A stretch of 49,786 nt of DNA from an uncultured Flavobacteriales bacterium (lineage in GTDB: Bacteria > Bacteroidota > Bacteroidia > Flavobacteriales > UBA1820). Each line of letters starts with the position of its first letter. Position 1 is the stretch's first letter. Location of the stretch: positions 1-49,786 of the forward strand of contig CABSLV010000015.1 of the NCBI GenBank assembly GCA_902478645.1, in the 5' to 3' direction. Shown here one piece after another: positions 24,655-32,637 of this stretch. The notes beneath the pieces were generated by a model. That model was not told the DNA's origin. It saw only the letters and a list, made by a program, of their open reading frames with translations, and searched no databases. A program made the translations under genes and the position numbers.

Positions 24655-24780
24655 TTACCAGATGCCTCCGTCGCCATAGCCGGGCGCCGAGAGGGCGAAC
24701 CCGTGTTCGACATCGACCTGTACGACCTCTGCCGTGGGGGCGAGGTATTTTTCCAAGGGGCGCTTCTTGTTGTTTTTCAT
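24655..24780 (-). CDS. 41-aa peptide upstream of the fimbrillin-like gene
   Basis: A short gene starting at the ATG at 24780 (MKNNKKRPLEKYLAPTAEVV) and ending GFALSAPGYGDGGIW. It begins about 40 nt after a consensus promoter and lies 36 bp before the lipoprotein start, so it is the first gene of that transcript. Short peptides of this form (basic start, YxxPxxEVVxVxVExGFAxSxPGxGDGG end) occur, as I recall, beside surface-lipoprotein genes in Bacteroidales; their role is unknown. No signal peptide or helix is seen. A longer frame to 24900 is open but would begin upstream of the promoter. Confidence 0.7.
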   Translation of the reverse strand: MKNNKKRPLEKYLAPTAEVVQVDVEHGFALSAPGYGDGGIW

Positions 24781-24826
24781 AAGGATAGCGTTTTTACATT
24801 CCGTTATATAGTGTCCATGTATCGGC

Positions 24827-24834
24827 CAAATGTA
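24827..24834 (-). promoter_or_regulatory. promoter -7 box of the peptide/fimbrillin operon
   Basis: TACATTTG on the - strand, preceded by a T-rich stretch with no exact TTTG at -33. Predicted leader about 40 nt. Confidence 0.6.
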
Positions 24835-25019
24835 CAAATTTTTTGAAAAAAACGAGGCCGTCTTCTTCTTCTTTGAATCGAAAAAAACGAGATGCTTCAT
24901 CCGGAAGGGCGAGGCGGATTTTACCTGGTATCTGTCCCTTTTTTCGTTTTCACTTTTTCATAGGTAGGTGTTCTGTCGAAAAACGAGTATTTTCGTCGGG
25001 TTATTCCCTTATCCCGGAC

Positions 25020-25901
25020 ATGAAAATCACCAAAATACCTCAGCTCGGCATCCGCTTTATCCAAAACATTCCCGATGTCATCACCCTCGGGGAAGACTTT
25101 GCCATCTTCGACGATATCAGAGCCATTCCTGTCCTGGAACACCCCATACGCATCGAGGCTCTGGCCTTTTCCATGTGTCTGAAAGGACACATGGAACTAT
25201 CCATCAACATGGAACGCTATTCGATCGGGCCAGGAGACATAATCCTGATCCGCTCCAACAACATTCTCCAACATCTCTCGCACAGCGACGATCTTTCTGC
25301 CATATTCATTGCCATGAATGTCCATTCGACATTGGATATTATTTCGCTGATCAAGCGGACGCTTCCTCCAACTTATCACTACATGAAAGAAGCCCCACTG
25401 ATCCACTTGGACGACCAGGAAAAACAATGCATCTCCGAACACTACCGCCTGCTGAAGACCAAAGCCGCCGCAACGGACAACCCGATGCGCCGGGAGATCA
25501 TCGTCAACATCCTGAGAGCGATGATCTACGACTTGATCTATATTTCCCAACAAAAAATACCACAAAGCAACACCTCAAAAGGACGGGAAGATCAACTGAC
25601 CGAACTGTTCATCCGGCAGATGGAAAACTCTTTCCGGGAACACCGCGACGTGGCTTACTACGCCGACAAACTGTGCCTGACGCCGAAATATCTCTCGCAG
25701 ATGGTAAAGAAAGCCACCGGACGCACCGCCGGCCAATGGATCGACTACCGCGTGATCCTCGAAGCCAAAGTCCTGCTGCAAACCACCGACATGACCGTCC
25801 AGCAGATCTCCCAGGAACTGAACTTTCCCAACCAGTCCTTTTTCGGCAAATACTTCAAGAACCTCACCGGGATTTCACCCCAGAAATACCGGAAAGAATA
25901 A
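25020..25901 (+). CDS. AraC-family transcriptional regulator
   Basis: A 293-aa regulator with an N-terminal cupin-like ligand domain (about 25-110; SINMERYSIGPGDIILI) and a C-terminal AraC DNA-binding domain (about 190-293). The latter has two helix-turn-helix units: VAYYADKLCLTPKYLSQMVKK and the second unit ending FFGKYFKNLTGISPQKYRK. The ATG at 25020 gives the usual family length; the frame extends upstream to 24843 without protein character. It is divergent from the 41-aa peptide/fimbrillin operon, with a 239-bp shared region that contains CGAAAA...TTTTCG (24977-24994). It may therefore regulate that operon or itself; this is inference. Confidence 0.9.
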   Translation: MKITKIPQLGIRFIQNIPDVITLGEDFAIFDDIRAIPVLEHPIRIEALAFSMCLKGHMELSINMERYSIGPGDIILIRSNNILQHLSHSDDLSAIFIAMNVHSTLDIISLIKRTLPPTYHYMKEAPLIHLDDQEKQCISEHYRLLKTKAAATDNPMRREIIVNILRAMIYDLIYISQQKIPQSNTSKGREDQLTELFIRQMENSFREHRDVAYYADKLCLTPKYLSQMVKKATGRTAGQWIDYRVILEAKVLLQTTDMTVQQISQELNFPNQSFFGKYFKNLTGISPQKYRKE

Positions 25902-25905
25902 ATCC

Positions 25906-25932
25906 CCGAAGCGTCCCGCTTCGGTCTTTTTT
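25906..25932 (+). terminator. terminator of araC-family gene
   Basis: CCGAAGC, loop GTCCC, GCTTCGG, then TCTTTTTT, right after the stop at 25901. Confidence 0.9.
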
Positions 25933-26217
25933 GACCTTTTCCCTGGATCCATTTTCAATGCCCGCCTTTAATACAGTATGTGCACAAAACGTTATCTCGT
26001 CCCCGACGATTTTTCCGGGTTTGGGGTTATCCTAAAGATCATATTTCGTTTTAAAAACACGGATCATGCTGCTGTTGAGCGCAGACCGGTCACTACAGAT
26101 ATACTGAAAATACATTTTGTAGCGGCCTTCGATCACGGCACAAAATACGGCGCCGATTTTTGTGACGATTCTTCTCCCCGCTGCTATAATAATGATTATT
26201 ATTTTGCTTTTACAGAC
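25915..26217 (-). pseudogene. remnant B of a small cytosolic protein family (N-terminal part)
   Basis: On the - strand a protein-like stretch reads TKIGAVFCAVIEGRYKMYFQY, then LNSSMIRVFKTKYDL, an in-frame TAG (26032-26034), and continues in the same frame with NPKPGKIVGDEITFCAHTVL and ...SREKVKK before running into the araC terminator. No good start codon is present. The pattern resembles a Bacteroidetes family that I recall with KYFQYI...LNSxVIRVFK...WEKVG signatures, often in tandem arrays. I cannot name it with certainty. It appears to be a decayed gene. Confidence 0.5.
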
Positions 26218-26293
26218 GGGGGTATGTCGGGTACTGAATCTACAGGCTATTAAGAACGTGGTAAACGCAGTAAACCAAAAGAAAAAGACCATA

Positions 26294-26325
26294 CAAAAAA
26301 TCCCGCCAACTAAAAGTTGACGGGA
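26294..26325 (-). terminator. terminator of remnant A
   Basis: Arms 26301-26310 and 26316-26325 with one mismatch; on the - strand a run of six T follows. It lies about 23 nt after the last stop of remnant A, which supports that sequence having been a gene. Confidence 0.75.
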
Positions 26326-26348
26326 CTTTCTCTGTTCACCGGGAAAAA

Positions 26349-26660
26349 TCATCCTCGGATTTCTTCAAATCTGCGGCGTATTTCCCATCAGTTGTAAAGG
26401 GGGCCGGGATCATAAATAGCCCCCTTATAACGACCGTCACGCATTCTATCCGTGATGTAAAAAGGAGGAAACACCTCTCCCCATTCGGCATGTCGGTATT
26501 CCGCAGGGATAGGACCTACTATTGTTATCATCGGCTCATTGCAGTACTTGATAACCCCATTGTAAGGTAGGAGATCTATGTAGTCTTATCTATCTTAAAA
26601 ATATTCGGACCGGTTCGTCAAAAGAGACCTTTCCGACCTTTTCCCAGGAGGGGCCCTTCC
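26349..26660 (-). pseudogene. remnant A of the same family (C-terminal part)
   Basis: On the - strand the sequence reads GPSWEKVGKVSFDEPVRIFL, then after a frame change DYIDLLPYNGVIKYCNEPM and ITIVGPIPAEYRHAEWGEVF, ...DGRYKGAIYDPGPLYN, an in-frame TGA (26388-26390), WEIRRRFEEIRG and a final TGA (26349-26351). The 5' half is missing; the fragment begins a few bases after the DUF486 stop. The WEKVGKV block corresponds to the REKVKK end of remnant B, so the two are pieces of tandem paralogues and not halves of one gene. Confidence 0.55.
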
Positions 26661-26664
26661 TACG

Positions 26665-27036
26665 CTACTTCTTGAAAATAAAATAAACGGCTCCGATCAG
26701 GCACAGAAAACCCATCAAGTGGTTGAGCCGCAGGTGTTCGGTTTTGAAAAACAGGAGCATAAAGACGGTAAAGACCGTCAGGGTGATCACCTCCTGGATG
26801 ACCTTGAGCTCCACCAGGGAAAAAGGTCCTCCGGTCTCCTTGTACCCCAAACGGTTGGCCGGCACCATGAAGCAGTACTCCAGCAAGGCGATGCCCCAAC
26901 TGATCAGCACCACCGCCCACAAGCCGAGTTTTGAAAACCAGGCCGTCTGCGCCATACGCAGATGTCCGTACCAGGCGATGGTCATAAACGTATTGGAACA
27001 CACCAGCAGGAGAATGGTAAGCAGCGATTTGGACAT
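26665..27036 (-). CDS. DUF486 / DMT-like small membrane protein
   Basis: A 123-aa inner-membrane protein with four predicted helices (about 5-24, 36-57, 70-95 and 102-121). The conserved core SNTFMTIAWYGHL, SWGIALLEYCFMVPANRLGY and the FSLVELKVIQEVITL block are diagnostic for DUF486, a branch of the drug/metabolite transporter fold. Function is unknown. I start at 27036 (MSKSLLTILL); the frame upstream to 27108 spans a TAACTTTG promoter box and is probably untranslated. Single gene, with a truncated pseudogene directly after it. Confidence 0.9.
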   Translation of the reverse strand: MSKSLLTILLLVCSNTFMTIAWYGHLRMAQTAWFSKLGLWAVVLISWGIALLEYCFMVPANRLGYKETGGPFSLVELKVIQEVITLTVFTVFMLLFFKTEHLRLNHLMGFLCLIGAVYFIFKK

Positions 27037-27063
27037 GACTTTTTCTTCGTTTTTTCCGGTGTG

Positions 27064-27071
27064 CAAAGTTA
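27064..27071 (-). promoter_or_regulatory. promoter -7 box of DUF486 gene
   Basis: TAACTTTG on the - strand about 30 nt before the start at 27036; no clear -33 TTTG. Confidence 0.55.
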
Positions 27072-27241
27072 CAAAACAAGCCCGTTCGATATTATTCCCG
27101 CCCGACAAAAGATTTTTCTGCTCCCATAGTGCTTCCCCACATTCGGAAGGGACGAGAGAAAGTACTATTCCGGCACCCGTTAGATAACTTTTATTTATCT
27201 ATTAGTAGAAAATACCATTCGTTTTATTTATAATCAACCCT

Positions 27242-27249
27242 TACCTTTG
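27242..27249 (+). promoter_or_regulatory. promoter -7 box of yeiH-like gene
   Basis: TACCTTTG 26 nt before the start at 27275, downstream of an AT-rich stretch. The -33 position has TTCG, a weak match. Confidence 0.6.
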
Positions 27250-27274
27250 CGCCCTGAAAAACAACGACACCGAC

Positions 27275-28228
27275 ATGAGAAGACTCTTGAGAGAAAAGTG
27301 GAGACGGATCGTCTTTTTGATCCTGATGAGCCTGTGTATCATCCCGGACACCGACATGCAACCCATCTTTTCACCCGCCCTGGCGCTTTTCGCCGGGATC
27401 GTCGTAGCCAACACGATGGGCAATCCGTTCGAGAAACTGAGCCGGGAAGCGGTAAAAACCCTGTTGAAAATCGCCATCGTGGGCCTGGGCTTCGGCATCC
27501 ACGCAGACAAGGCCATGCAGGCCGGCGGGAAAGGCGTCCTGCTGACCGTCTTCAGCATAGCCCTCACCCTGGCCTTAGGGACATTCCTGGGACGGAAACT
27601 GATCGTGGATAAAAAGACCTCGTATCTGATCGCCAGCGGCACAGCCATCTGCGGAGGCAGCGCCATTGCAGCCGTCAGCCCGCTGGTAAAAGCCGAGGAC
27701 AGCCAGATAAGCCTGGCCCTGGGCACGGTATTTATCCTCAATGCCGCCGCTCTGTTCATCTTCCCGCCCATCGGACATGCGCTGGGCCTCTCGCAGGTGG
27801 AATTCGGAACCTGGGCCGCCATCGCCATCCACGACACGAGTTCGGTGGTGGGCGCGGCAGCGGCTTACGGGCCGCAGGCCGAAGCGACGGCCACGACCTT
27901 GAAACTGGCCCGGGCGCTGTGGATCATCCCGCTGTCCATCTACACCCTTTGGGCGTTCAAGAGCAAGGGAGGGAAGATCAAAATCCCGTACTTCATCCTG
28001 CTGTTCGTGGTGGCCATCGGGATCAACACGTGGTTCCCATCCCTGGCTCCGCTTTACTCGGGCATCGGGATTGCGGCACACCAGATCCTGATCCTTACGC
28101 TCTTTCTCATCGGCGCAGGGCTGTCGCGCCACACGCTGAAAAACGTGGGCATCCGGCCGCTCCTGCTGGGGATAAGCCTGTGGGTAGTGGTCTCGGTAGT
28201 TTCCCTGACGGCGATCCTGTGCTTCTAA
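27275..28228 (+). CDS. YeiH/UPF0324 family putative sulfate exporter
   Basis: A 317-aa integral membrane protein with about ten helices. Family signatures include ASGTAICGGSAIAAVSPL, WAAIAIHDTSSVVGAAAAYG and the end region LFLIGAGLSRHTLKNVG. Members are annotated as putative sulfate/organosulfonate exporters (PSE family); the substrate here is not known. Length and topology are normal. It stands alone between a promoter and a very long bidirectional terminator shared with the convergent gene. Confidence 0.9.
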   Translation: MRRLLREKWRRIVFLILMSLCIIPDTDMQPIFSPALALFAGIVVANTMGNPFEKLSREAVKTLLKIAIVGLGFGIHADKAMQAGGKGVLLTVFSIALTLALGTFLGRKLIVDKKTSYLIASGTAICGGSAIAAVSPLVKAEDSQISLALGTVFILNAAALFIFPPIGHALGLSQVEFGTWAAIAIHDTSSVVGAAAAYGPQAEATATTLKLARALWIIPLSIYTLWAFKSKGGKIKIPYFILLFVVAIGINTWFPSLAPLYSGIGIAAHQILILTLFLIGAGLSRHTLKNVGIRPLLLGISLWVVVSVVSLTAILCF

Positions 28229-28242
28229 CAGCGGTGTAAACC

Positions 28243-28303
28243 GCCGTGCGTGCAAGCAAAAGGCCGGAGGCAATGCCTCCGGCCTTTTGCTTGCACGCAC
28301 GGC
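28243..28303. terminator. bidirectional terminator, 30-bp perfect arms
   Basis: Arms 28243-28272 and 28274-28303 are exact reverse complements around a single A. The inner GGCCGGAGGCA core is flanked by AAAA and TTTT, so it can stop both the yeiH-like gene (+) and the convergent 1007-aa gene (-), which ends 7 bp away. Confidence 0.92.
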
Positions 28304-28309
28304 TAAGGA

Positions 28310-31300
28310 TCAATCCTTCTGGAAGAAAAATTCCAGAATATTGCCCAAAAGCTCGGTCCGCTTGTCCTGCCCCTCGACTACCTCGATGGGGAATCCCAGC
28401 ACCACCGTGCGGTAATCGTCGCCACGGTAAGCCACCGCAGCGCTGATGTTGTTGTCGGCATAGCGCATCACGGTAAAGGCCTTGTCACCCACCGGCACCA
28501 GACCGTCGGGCGATTCCACGCTATACACCTGCTCGTTCGGACGGGTACGGAACGTATAATGTCCCGCCAGCGAAGCATACGGAGACACGGCCGGCTCTAC
28601 CTCGCCCGTGCTGGAAGCGCAATCGGTCATCCAGCGGAACTTGAGCACCTTGTTGGCAAATTCCTTGCCCTGCTTGTCCACCCAAGGATTGTCCCACAGG
28701 TCGCTGGCTACATACGCACCGCTAACCAGGATATTGCCACCGGCAGCCGTATAGTCGGCGATGGCCTGCTGCATCGCAGGGGAGAAAGCTTCAAAATCTA
28801 CCCGATCTTCGGTGTGGCCCAACATGCTGCGACGCTGCTTGCCCAGGATCAGATCGACTGCCTGATAGTCCTTCATGTCCACCGAGCCGTTTTCCACCGA
28901 TTCGTTGCTGGCCGAAACGAACGAGTAGCCCAATTGGGCCAAGGAACGCCCGTGAACCGCCGGATAATCGAACGTGTTGCCGGCTACTACCTTCGTCTCG
29001 TAATCGCCATCGGACGCTCCGAATCCGGCCGAATCGTCATCCATCCAGGGAATGCTGCGACGGAACTCGTGCATCGGCCCGATGTAGGAAATATCCTCCT
29101 TGTACGGCACGCCGCTGTCGCGGAAATCCAGGAATCCGGCATACGTACTGTCGCGCGAAGCAAAACTTTCGGGAGCGCTCACCCGATCGAAACCATTGAC
29201 GATAAGCACCGTACCTTTCTCGTTCTGGGCACGCATCGCCGCCAGGATTTCGCTATCGAAGCTCTCCCCGCCCTTGTTCACCGCCGTTACCTTGTAGGAA
29301 TACATCTGTCCCGGGGCAATCGAAGCCGTATAAACGGTATCCTCCACCAGCGTTCCATTGTCGAACGCTCCATCCCCCACGCGGGTATAGACGATGTACG
29401 CATCGGGCATAGCCGTGGGTTCGAGCGTATCGGCTACCGGACTCCAGCGCAGGCGAACCTGGTCGTTCCCGGCAAATTCCACCGAGAAATTGTCCACCGG
29501 AAGGGGTTGCACCACATACGGGCGGCCGTCGCGGGCACTGAGGAACTTGAGCATTCCCTTGTAAATGGCACGCGAGACAACAAAGCGGAAACGCGGATCC
29601 AGTCCATACCGCATGTCGGCAAAATTCTGGTGGGAGAGCAGCTCCAGGAGCATCGAGGGCACTTCCGGGATACGCGACTCGGCGTAATTCCCGTTCATCA
29701 GTTGCCGGCGGGTAAAGTCCGGAGCGCACTGTGCCCGCACGTCACCCACGATCTGCGTCTGTACCAGGTCTGCCAAATCGCGGTTGTCGTAACGGGAAGT
29801 GCCGTTGGCAAACTCCGTCTTGTCGTTCGACTTCAGGGTGTAGATGGACAGGGCACCTACGATCGTATTGTCTTTCTTGGTACCGGCATCCGAATGGAAA
29901 GCAAAGGAAAGATCGACCGGAATGTTCAGTCCTTTTGCATCGGGATTTACCGACGAACCGCCTGCCAGATAATTCACCCAACGGGGACGACCACCATAGT
30001 CATCGGTATAATCCTGTCCCTGGTAAGCGGCATATACCGAGTCGGGGACACCGGCCCACTGCATGAAATAACGCGCTCCTTCCGTAAAACGGGGATAACC
30101 GCTCACGATCGGCTCCGGAGTGATACCCATCTCCGCCATCCGGCGCGCATCGCCTGCCAGGAGCGAGGTATCGGCCGGCACCGTACGGGCGATGTTGCCC
30201 ATACCGCCGCCTATCTTGATCCCGTCGGCCGTTACCACCGAACCGGCCTGGGCACTGCGGTTGGTCAGTTCCACCCGGCCGCTGCGACCCTTGTCGAAGT
30301 CGAACTTGCCGAGGTAAACCCACGTGCCGCCGCCCATCTTTTGGTTGACCCGGAAGGAGGTCTTTCCTCCCTTGTGGTAAACGGTGTACAGGGCATCATC
30401 GGCGCTCTCGGGCAGCGTTTTGTACGATACGTACACGGCATAGGTGCCTTCCTTTTCAAATTCGGGCTGCCATACCGCTACGCTTTCCTTTCCCTTGGTA
30501 ACGGTAGCCACCTGGCGGTAGGTTCCCATCTCGAAAGGATTTTCCCCGTCCACGTAGAACTCCTTGGGGTCGGCAAAGCCCACGCCTTGACCGGCCTGCC
30601 AAGCGTATTCGCCGTTCTTTTCATAGTATCCGGATACCGTAGCGTCGTTGTCCGATATGATCTCCTCGATCTGCCAGTCCCGCTCGCGCGGCAACAGCAC
30701 CACAGCTCCGGCACGTTCGAGCATCGGCACCAGGAAAGGCAGGACAAAACTCTGGGTGAAGACATCCTCCACCGTCTGGAAGATCCGAGCCCGCTGCCAT
30801 TCCCACCGCAGCAGTTTCTGTTCGTAATAGTACCCGTGGCTCTGCCACATGGCAATATGACGGCCGTAAAGTCCCTCGGTCGGAGTGAACGCCTGGTCCT
30901 GGGGAGCCACCAGCGGGGTGGGGATATTTTTGAGTTTTACCGCTTTCTTGCGCGCGTTCTGCTCCCGGTAATAACGCGGGATGAGCTCGTTGATCTCCTT
31001 TCCCTCGCTCACGGCGCGCAGACGGTACGAGGAAAGCCCGGCCGGGAGGCTGTCCTTGAGGATCGCGTAAATATCGGCACAGACGTCTTCCCGCATGGGA
31101 TACTGAGCCAATACCGGGTTGTAATACAGCGTGATCTGCCCCCCGGACACCGCGAGCGAATCCAGGCGCACACGCCCCACGTAATAATTGTGCGTCCCCT
31201 GACGGGAGCGGCAATACGCGGTAAGCGTATCGTCCTTTGCCTTGAAAAACGCGGTATCCACCGGCGTCTGGGCCTGTCCTTGCAAGAAGGAGACCCCGCC

Positions 31301-31333
31301 CAGCAAGGCGCAAAGTACAAATTTGATGTTCAT
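28310..31333 (-). CDS. large secreted golvesin/FN3 protein, amidase or xanthan-lyase-like
   Basis: A 1007-aa exported protein. The signal peptide begins MNIKFVLCALLGGVSF. An uncharacterised N-terminal region is followed by a golvesin-like beta-domain (about 265-385; YAVYVSYKTL...GKTSFRVNQKMGGGTWVYLGKF...VELTN) inserted in a region like N-acetylmuramoyl-L-alanine amidases (VDLSFAFHSDAG, ESRIPEVPSMLLELLSHQNF), a fibronectin III domain (about 655-745) and a C-terminal domain (about 750-1007). Homologues are often annotated xanthan lyase, a label I consider unreliable. The FHSDAG and E...ELLSHQN segments resemble zinc-ligand regions of amidase_3 folds, so peptidoglycan cleavage is the better guess. 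I start at 31333; the frame to 31357 adds only a TTG start without signal. Confidence 0.8.
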   Translation of the reverse strand: MNIKFVLCALLGGVSFLQGQAQTPVDTAFFKAKDDTLTAYCRSRQGTHNYYVGRVRLDSLAVSGGQITLYYNPVLAQYPMREDVCADIYAILKDSLPAGLSSYRLRAVSEGKEINELIPRYYREQNARKKAVKLKNIPTPLVAPQDQAFTPTEGLYGRHIAMWQSHGYYYEQKLLRWEWQRARIFQTVEDVFTQSFVLPFLVPMLERAGAVVLLPRERDWQIEEIISDNDATVSGYYEKNGEYAWQAGQGVGFADPKEFYVDGENPFEMGTYRQVATVTKGKESVAVWQPEFEKEGTYAVYVSYKTLPESADDALYTVYHKGGKTSFRVNQKMGGGTWVYLGKFDFDKGRSGRVELTNRSAQAGSVVTADGIKIGGGMGNIARTVPADTSLLAGDARRMAEMGITPEPIVSGYPRFTEGARYFMQWAGVPDSVYAAYQGQDYTDDYGGRPRWVNYLAGGSSVNPDAKGLNIPVDLSFAFHSDAGTKKDNTIVGALSIYTLKSNDKTEFANGTSRYDNRDLADLVQTQIVGDVRAQCAPDFTRRQLMNGNYAESRIPEVPSMLLELLSHQNFADMRYGLDPRFRFVVSRAIYKGMLKFLSARDGRPYVVQPLPVDNFSVEFAGNDQVRLRWSPVADTLEPTAMPDAYIVYTRVGDGAFDNGTLVEDTVYTASIAPGQMYSYKVTAVNKGGESFDSEILAAMRAQNEKGTVLIVNGFDRVSAPESFASRDSTYAGFLDFRDSGVPYKEDISYIGPMHEFRRSIPWMDDDSAGFGASDGDYETKVVAGNTFDYPAVHGRSLAQLGYSFVSASNESVENGSVDMKDYQAVDLILGKQRRSMLGHTEDRVDFEAFSPAMQQAIADYTAAGGNILVSGAYVASDLWDNPWVDKQGKEFANKVLKFRWMTDCASSTGEVEPAVSPYASLAGHYTFRTRPNEQVYSVESPDGLVPVGDKAFTVMRYADNNISAAVAYRGDDYRTVVLGFPIEVVEGQDKRTELLGNILEFFFQKD

Positions 31334-31387
31334 GATAAGGAAGTATTTTGTTTTCAAGATTTTCTACTTCAAAAGCACAAGCGGTTA

Positions 31388-31409
31388 CAAATGTAGCCAA
31401 CTTTTGCCG
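31388..31409 (-). promoter_or_regulatory. promoter with the shared 16-bp motif
   Basis: On the - strand TACATTTG (31388-31395) overlaps CGGCAAAAGTTGGCTA (31394-31409), identical to the element before the metallophosphoesterase gene. Transcription would start about 50 nt before the ATG at 31333. Confidence 0.65.
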
Positions 31410-31487
31410 ATATTCTTTCGCAAAAAGGCAATTTTGCACGCGAATTTTTCCCGGCCCCGAGACATCCGAAACGCCCGAAAAAATACG

Positions 31488-31495
31488 TAACTTTG
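31488..31495 (+). promoter_or_regulatory. promoter -7 box of holB
   Basis: TAACTTTG ends only 6 nt before the holB ATG (31502). With the usual Bacteroidetes spacing the transcript would begin at or next to the start codon, giving a leaderless mRNA. Confidence 0.55.
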
Positions 31496-31501
31496 TTTTT
31501 C

Positions 31502-32614
31502 ATGCTGGCAAAGGACATCATCGGCAACCAGGGCGTCCGCGCCCTGCTGGAAAGCTCCGCCGACCGGGGACGGGTGGCGCACGCACAGTTGTTCGTCGCT
31601 CCCGAAGGGGTCGGTGTGCTGCCCATTGCCATCGCGTACGCCGCACGGGTGCTGGGCATCGAACCGGACAAGGCGCTCACGCATCCGGACCTGCATTTCG
31701 CCTTTCCGGTCAATACCACCCGGGAGGTAAAGAAATCCCCGGTGAGCGACGACTTCCTCGAATCCTGGCGGCGGTTCGTCCGCGAAATGCCCTATGGGGA
31801 ACTCCCCGACTGGTACGCCTTGCTGGAGATCGAGAACAAACAGGGCCTCATCGGCAAGGAGGAAGCGGAATCCATTGCCAAAAAACTCTCGCTCAAGTCC
31901 TTCTCCGGAGGGTATCGGGCGATGATCATCTGGCATGCCGAAAAGATGAACCCCACGGCGGCCAACAAACTGCTCAAACTCATCGAAGAGCCTGCCGAAA
32001 ACACCCTGATCCTGCTCACTACCGACGACCCTTCGGCTATCCTGCCTACGATCGCCTCGCGCACCCAGCGGATCGACCTGCGCCGGATCTCCGAACGGGA
32101 CATCGCCCGGGAATTGGTCGAACGCTACCAGGCTTCGCCCTCAGCTGCGGAAAATGCCGCGCGAAGTGCACAAGGAAGCATGGGACGCGCCCTCAAACTG
32201 CTGCGCGAGGGCGGACACGCCGGTATCTTTCCGGAGATGTTCGTCCGGTTCGTCCGCTCGGCTTTCATGGCCAAAAAAAAACCCGCCGAACTCAACCGCC
32301 TGCTCGAATGGGCCGACCGCATGGCCGCCCTTTCCCGGGAACAGCAAAAACAATTCCTGCAATACTGCTGCGAGGTATTCCGCCAAGGATTGATGTACAA
32401 CTACGGAGCCTCGGCCCTGGTCTATCCCCAGGAATTTGCCGATGGGTTCAACTTCGAGAGCTTCGCCGGCTACGTGCACGGGCGCAACATCGCCGACATT
32501 TACCGGGAACTCGACCGGGCGCAATACCACATCGAGCGCAATGCCAATTCGAAACTCGTATTCTTTTCCACCGCGGTAAACCTCACGCGGTACCTGCACA
32601 CCAAACCGATATAA
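31502..32614 (+). CDS. holB: DNA polymerase III delta' subunit
   Basis: A 370-aa clamp-loader subunit. Family features: AHAQLF near the N-terminus; a degenerate P-loop (APEGVGVLP), as usual in delta', which does not bind ATP productively; WHAEKMNPTAANKLLKLIEEP, the delta'/DnaX box; and ILPTIASRTQRIDL with the SRC-like SRT motif of AAA clamp loaders. It works with tau/gamma and delta to load the beta clamp. I start at the ATG 31502 (MLAKDIIGNQ); the TTG at 31493 is inside the promoter box. pyrC follows 23 bp later, so they may be co-transcribed. Confidence 0.92.
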   Translation: MLAKDIIGNQGVRALLESSADRGRVAHAQLFVAPEGVGVLPIAIAYAARVLGIEPDKALTHPDLHFAFPVNTTREVKKSPVSDDFLESWRRFVREMPYGELPDWYALLEIENKQGLIGKEEAESIAKKLSLKSFSGGYRAMIIWHAEKMNPTAANKLLKLIEEPAENTLILLTTDDPSAILPTIASRTQRIDLRRISERDIARELVERYQASPSAAENAARSAQGSMGRALKLLREGGHAGIFPEMFVRFVRSAFMAKKKPAELNRLLEWADRMAALSREQQKQFLQYCCEVFRQGLMYNYGASALVYPQEFADGFNFESFAGYVHGRNIADIYRELDRAQYHIERNANSKLVFFSTAVNLTRYLHTKPI

Positions 32615-32637
32615 TTGATTATTTTCCTCATCCGAAC

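Noticed and set aside
25978..26253. A 91-codon + strand frame after the araC-family gene
   Set aside because: It is antisense to remnant B, which has clear family-like sequence on the other strand.
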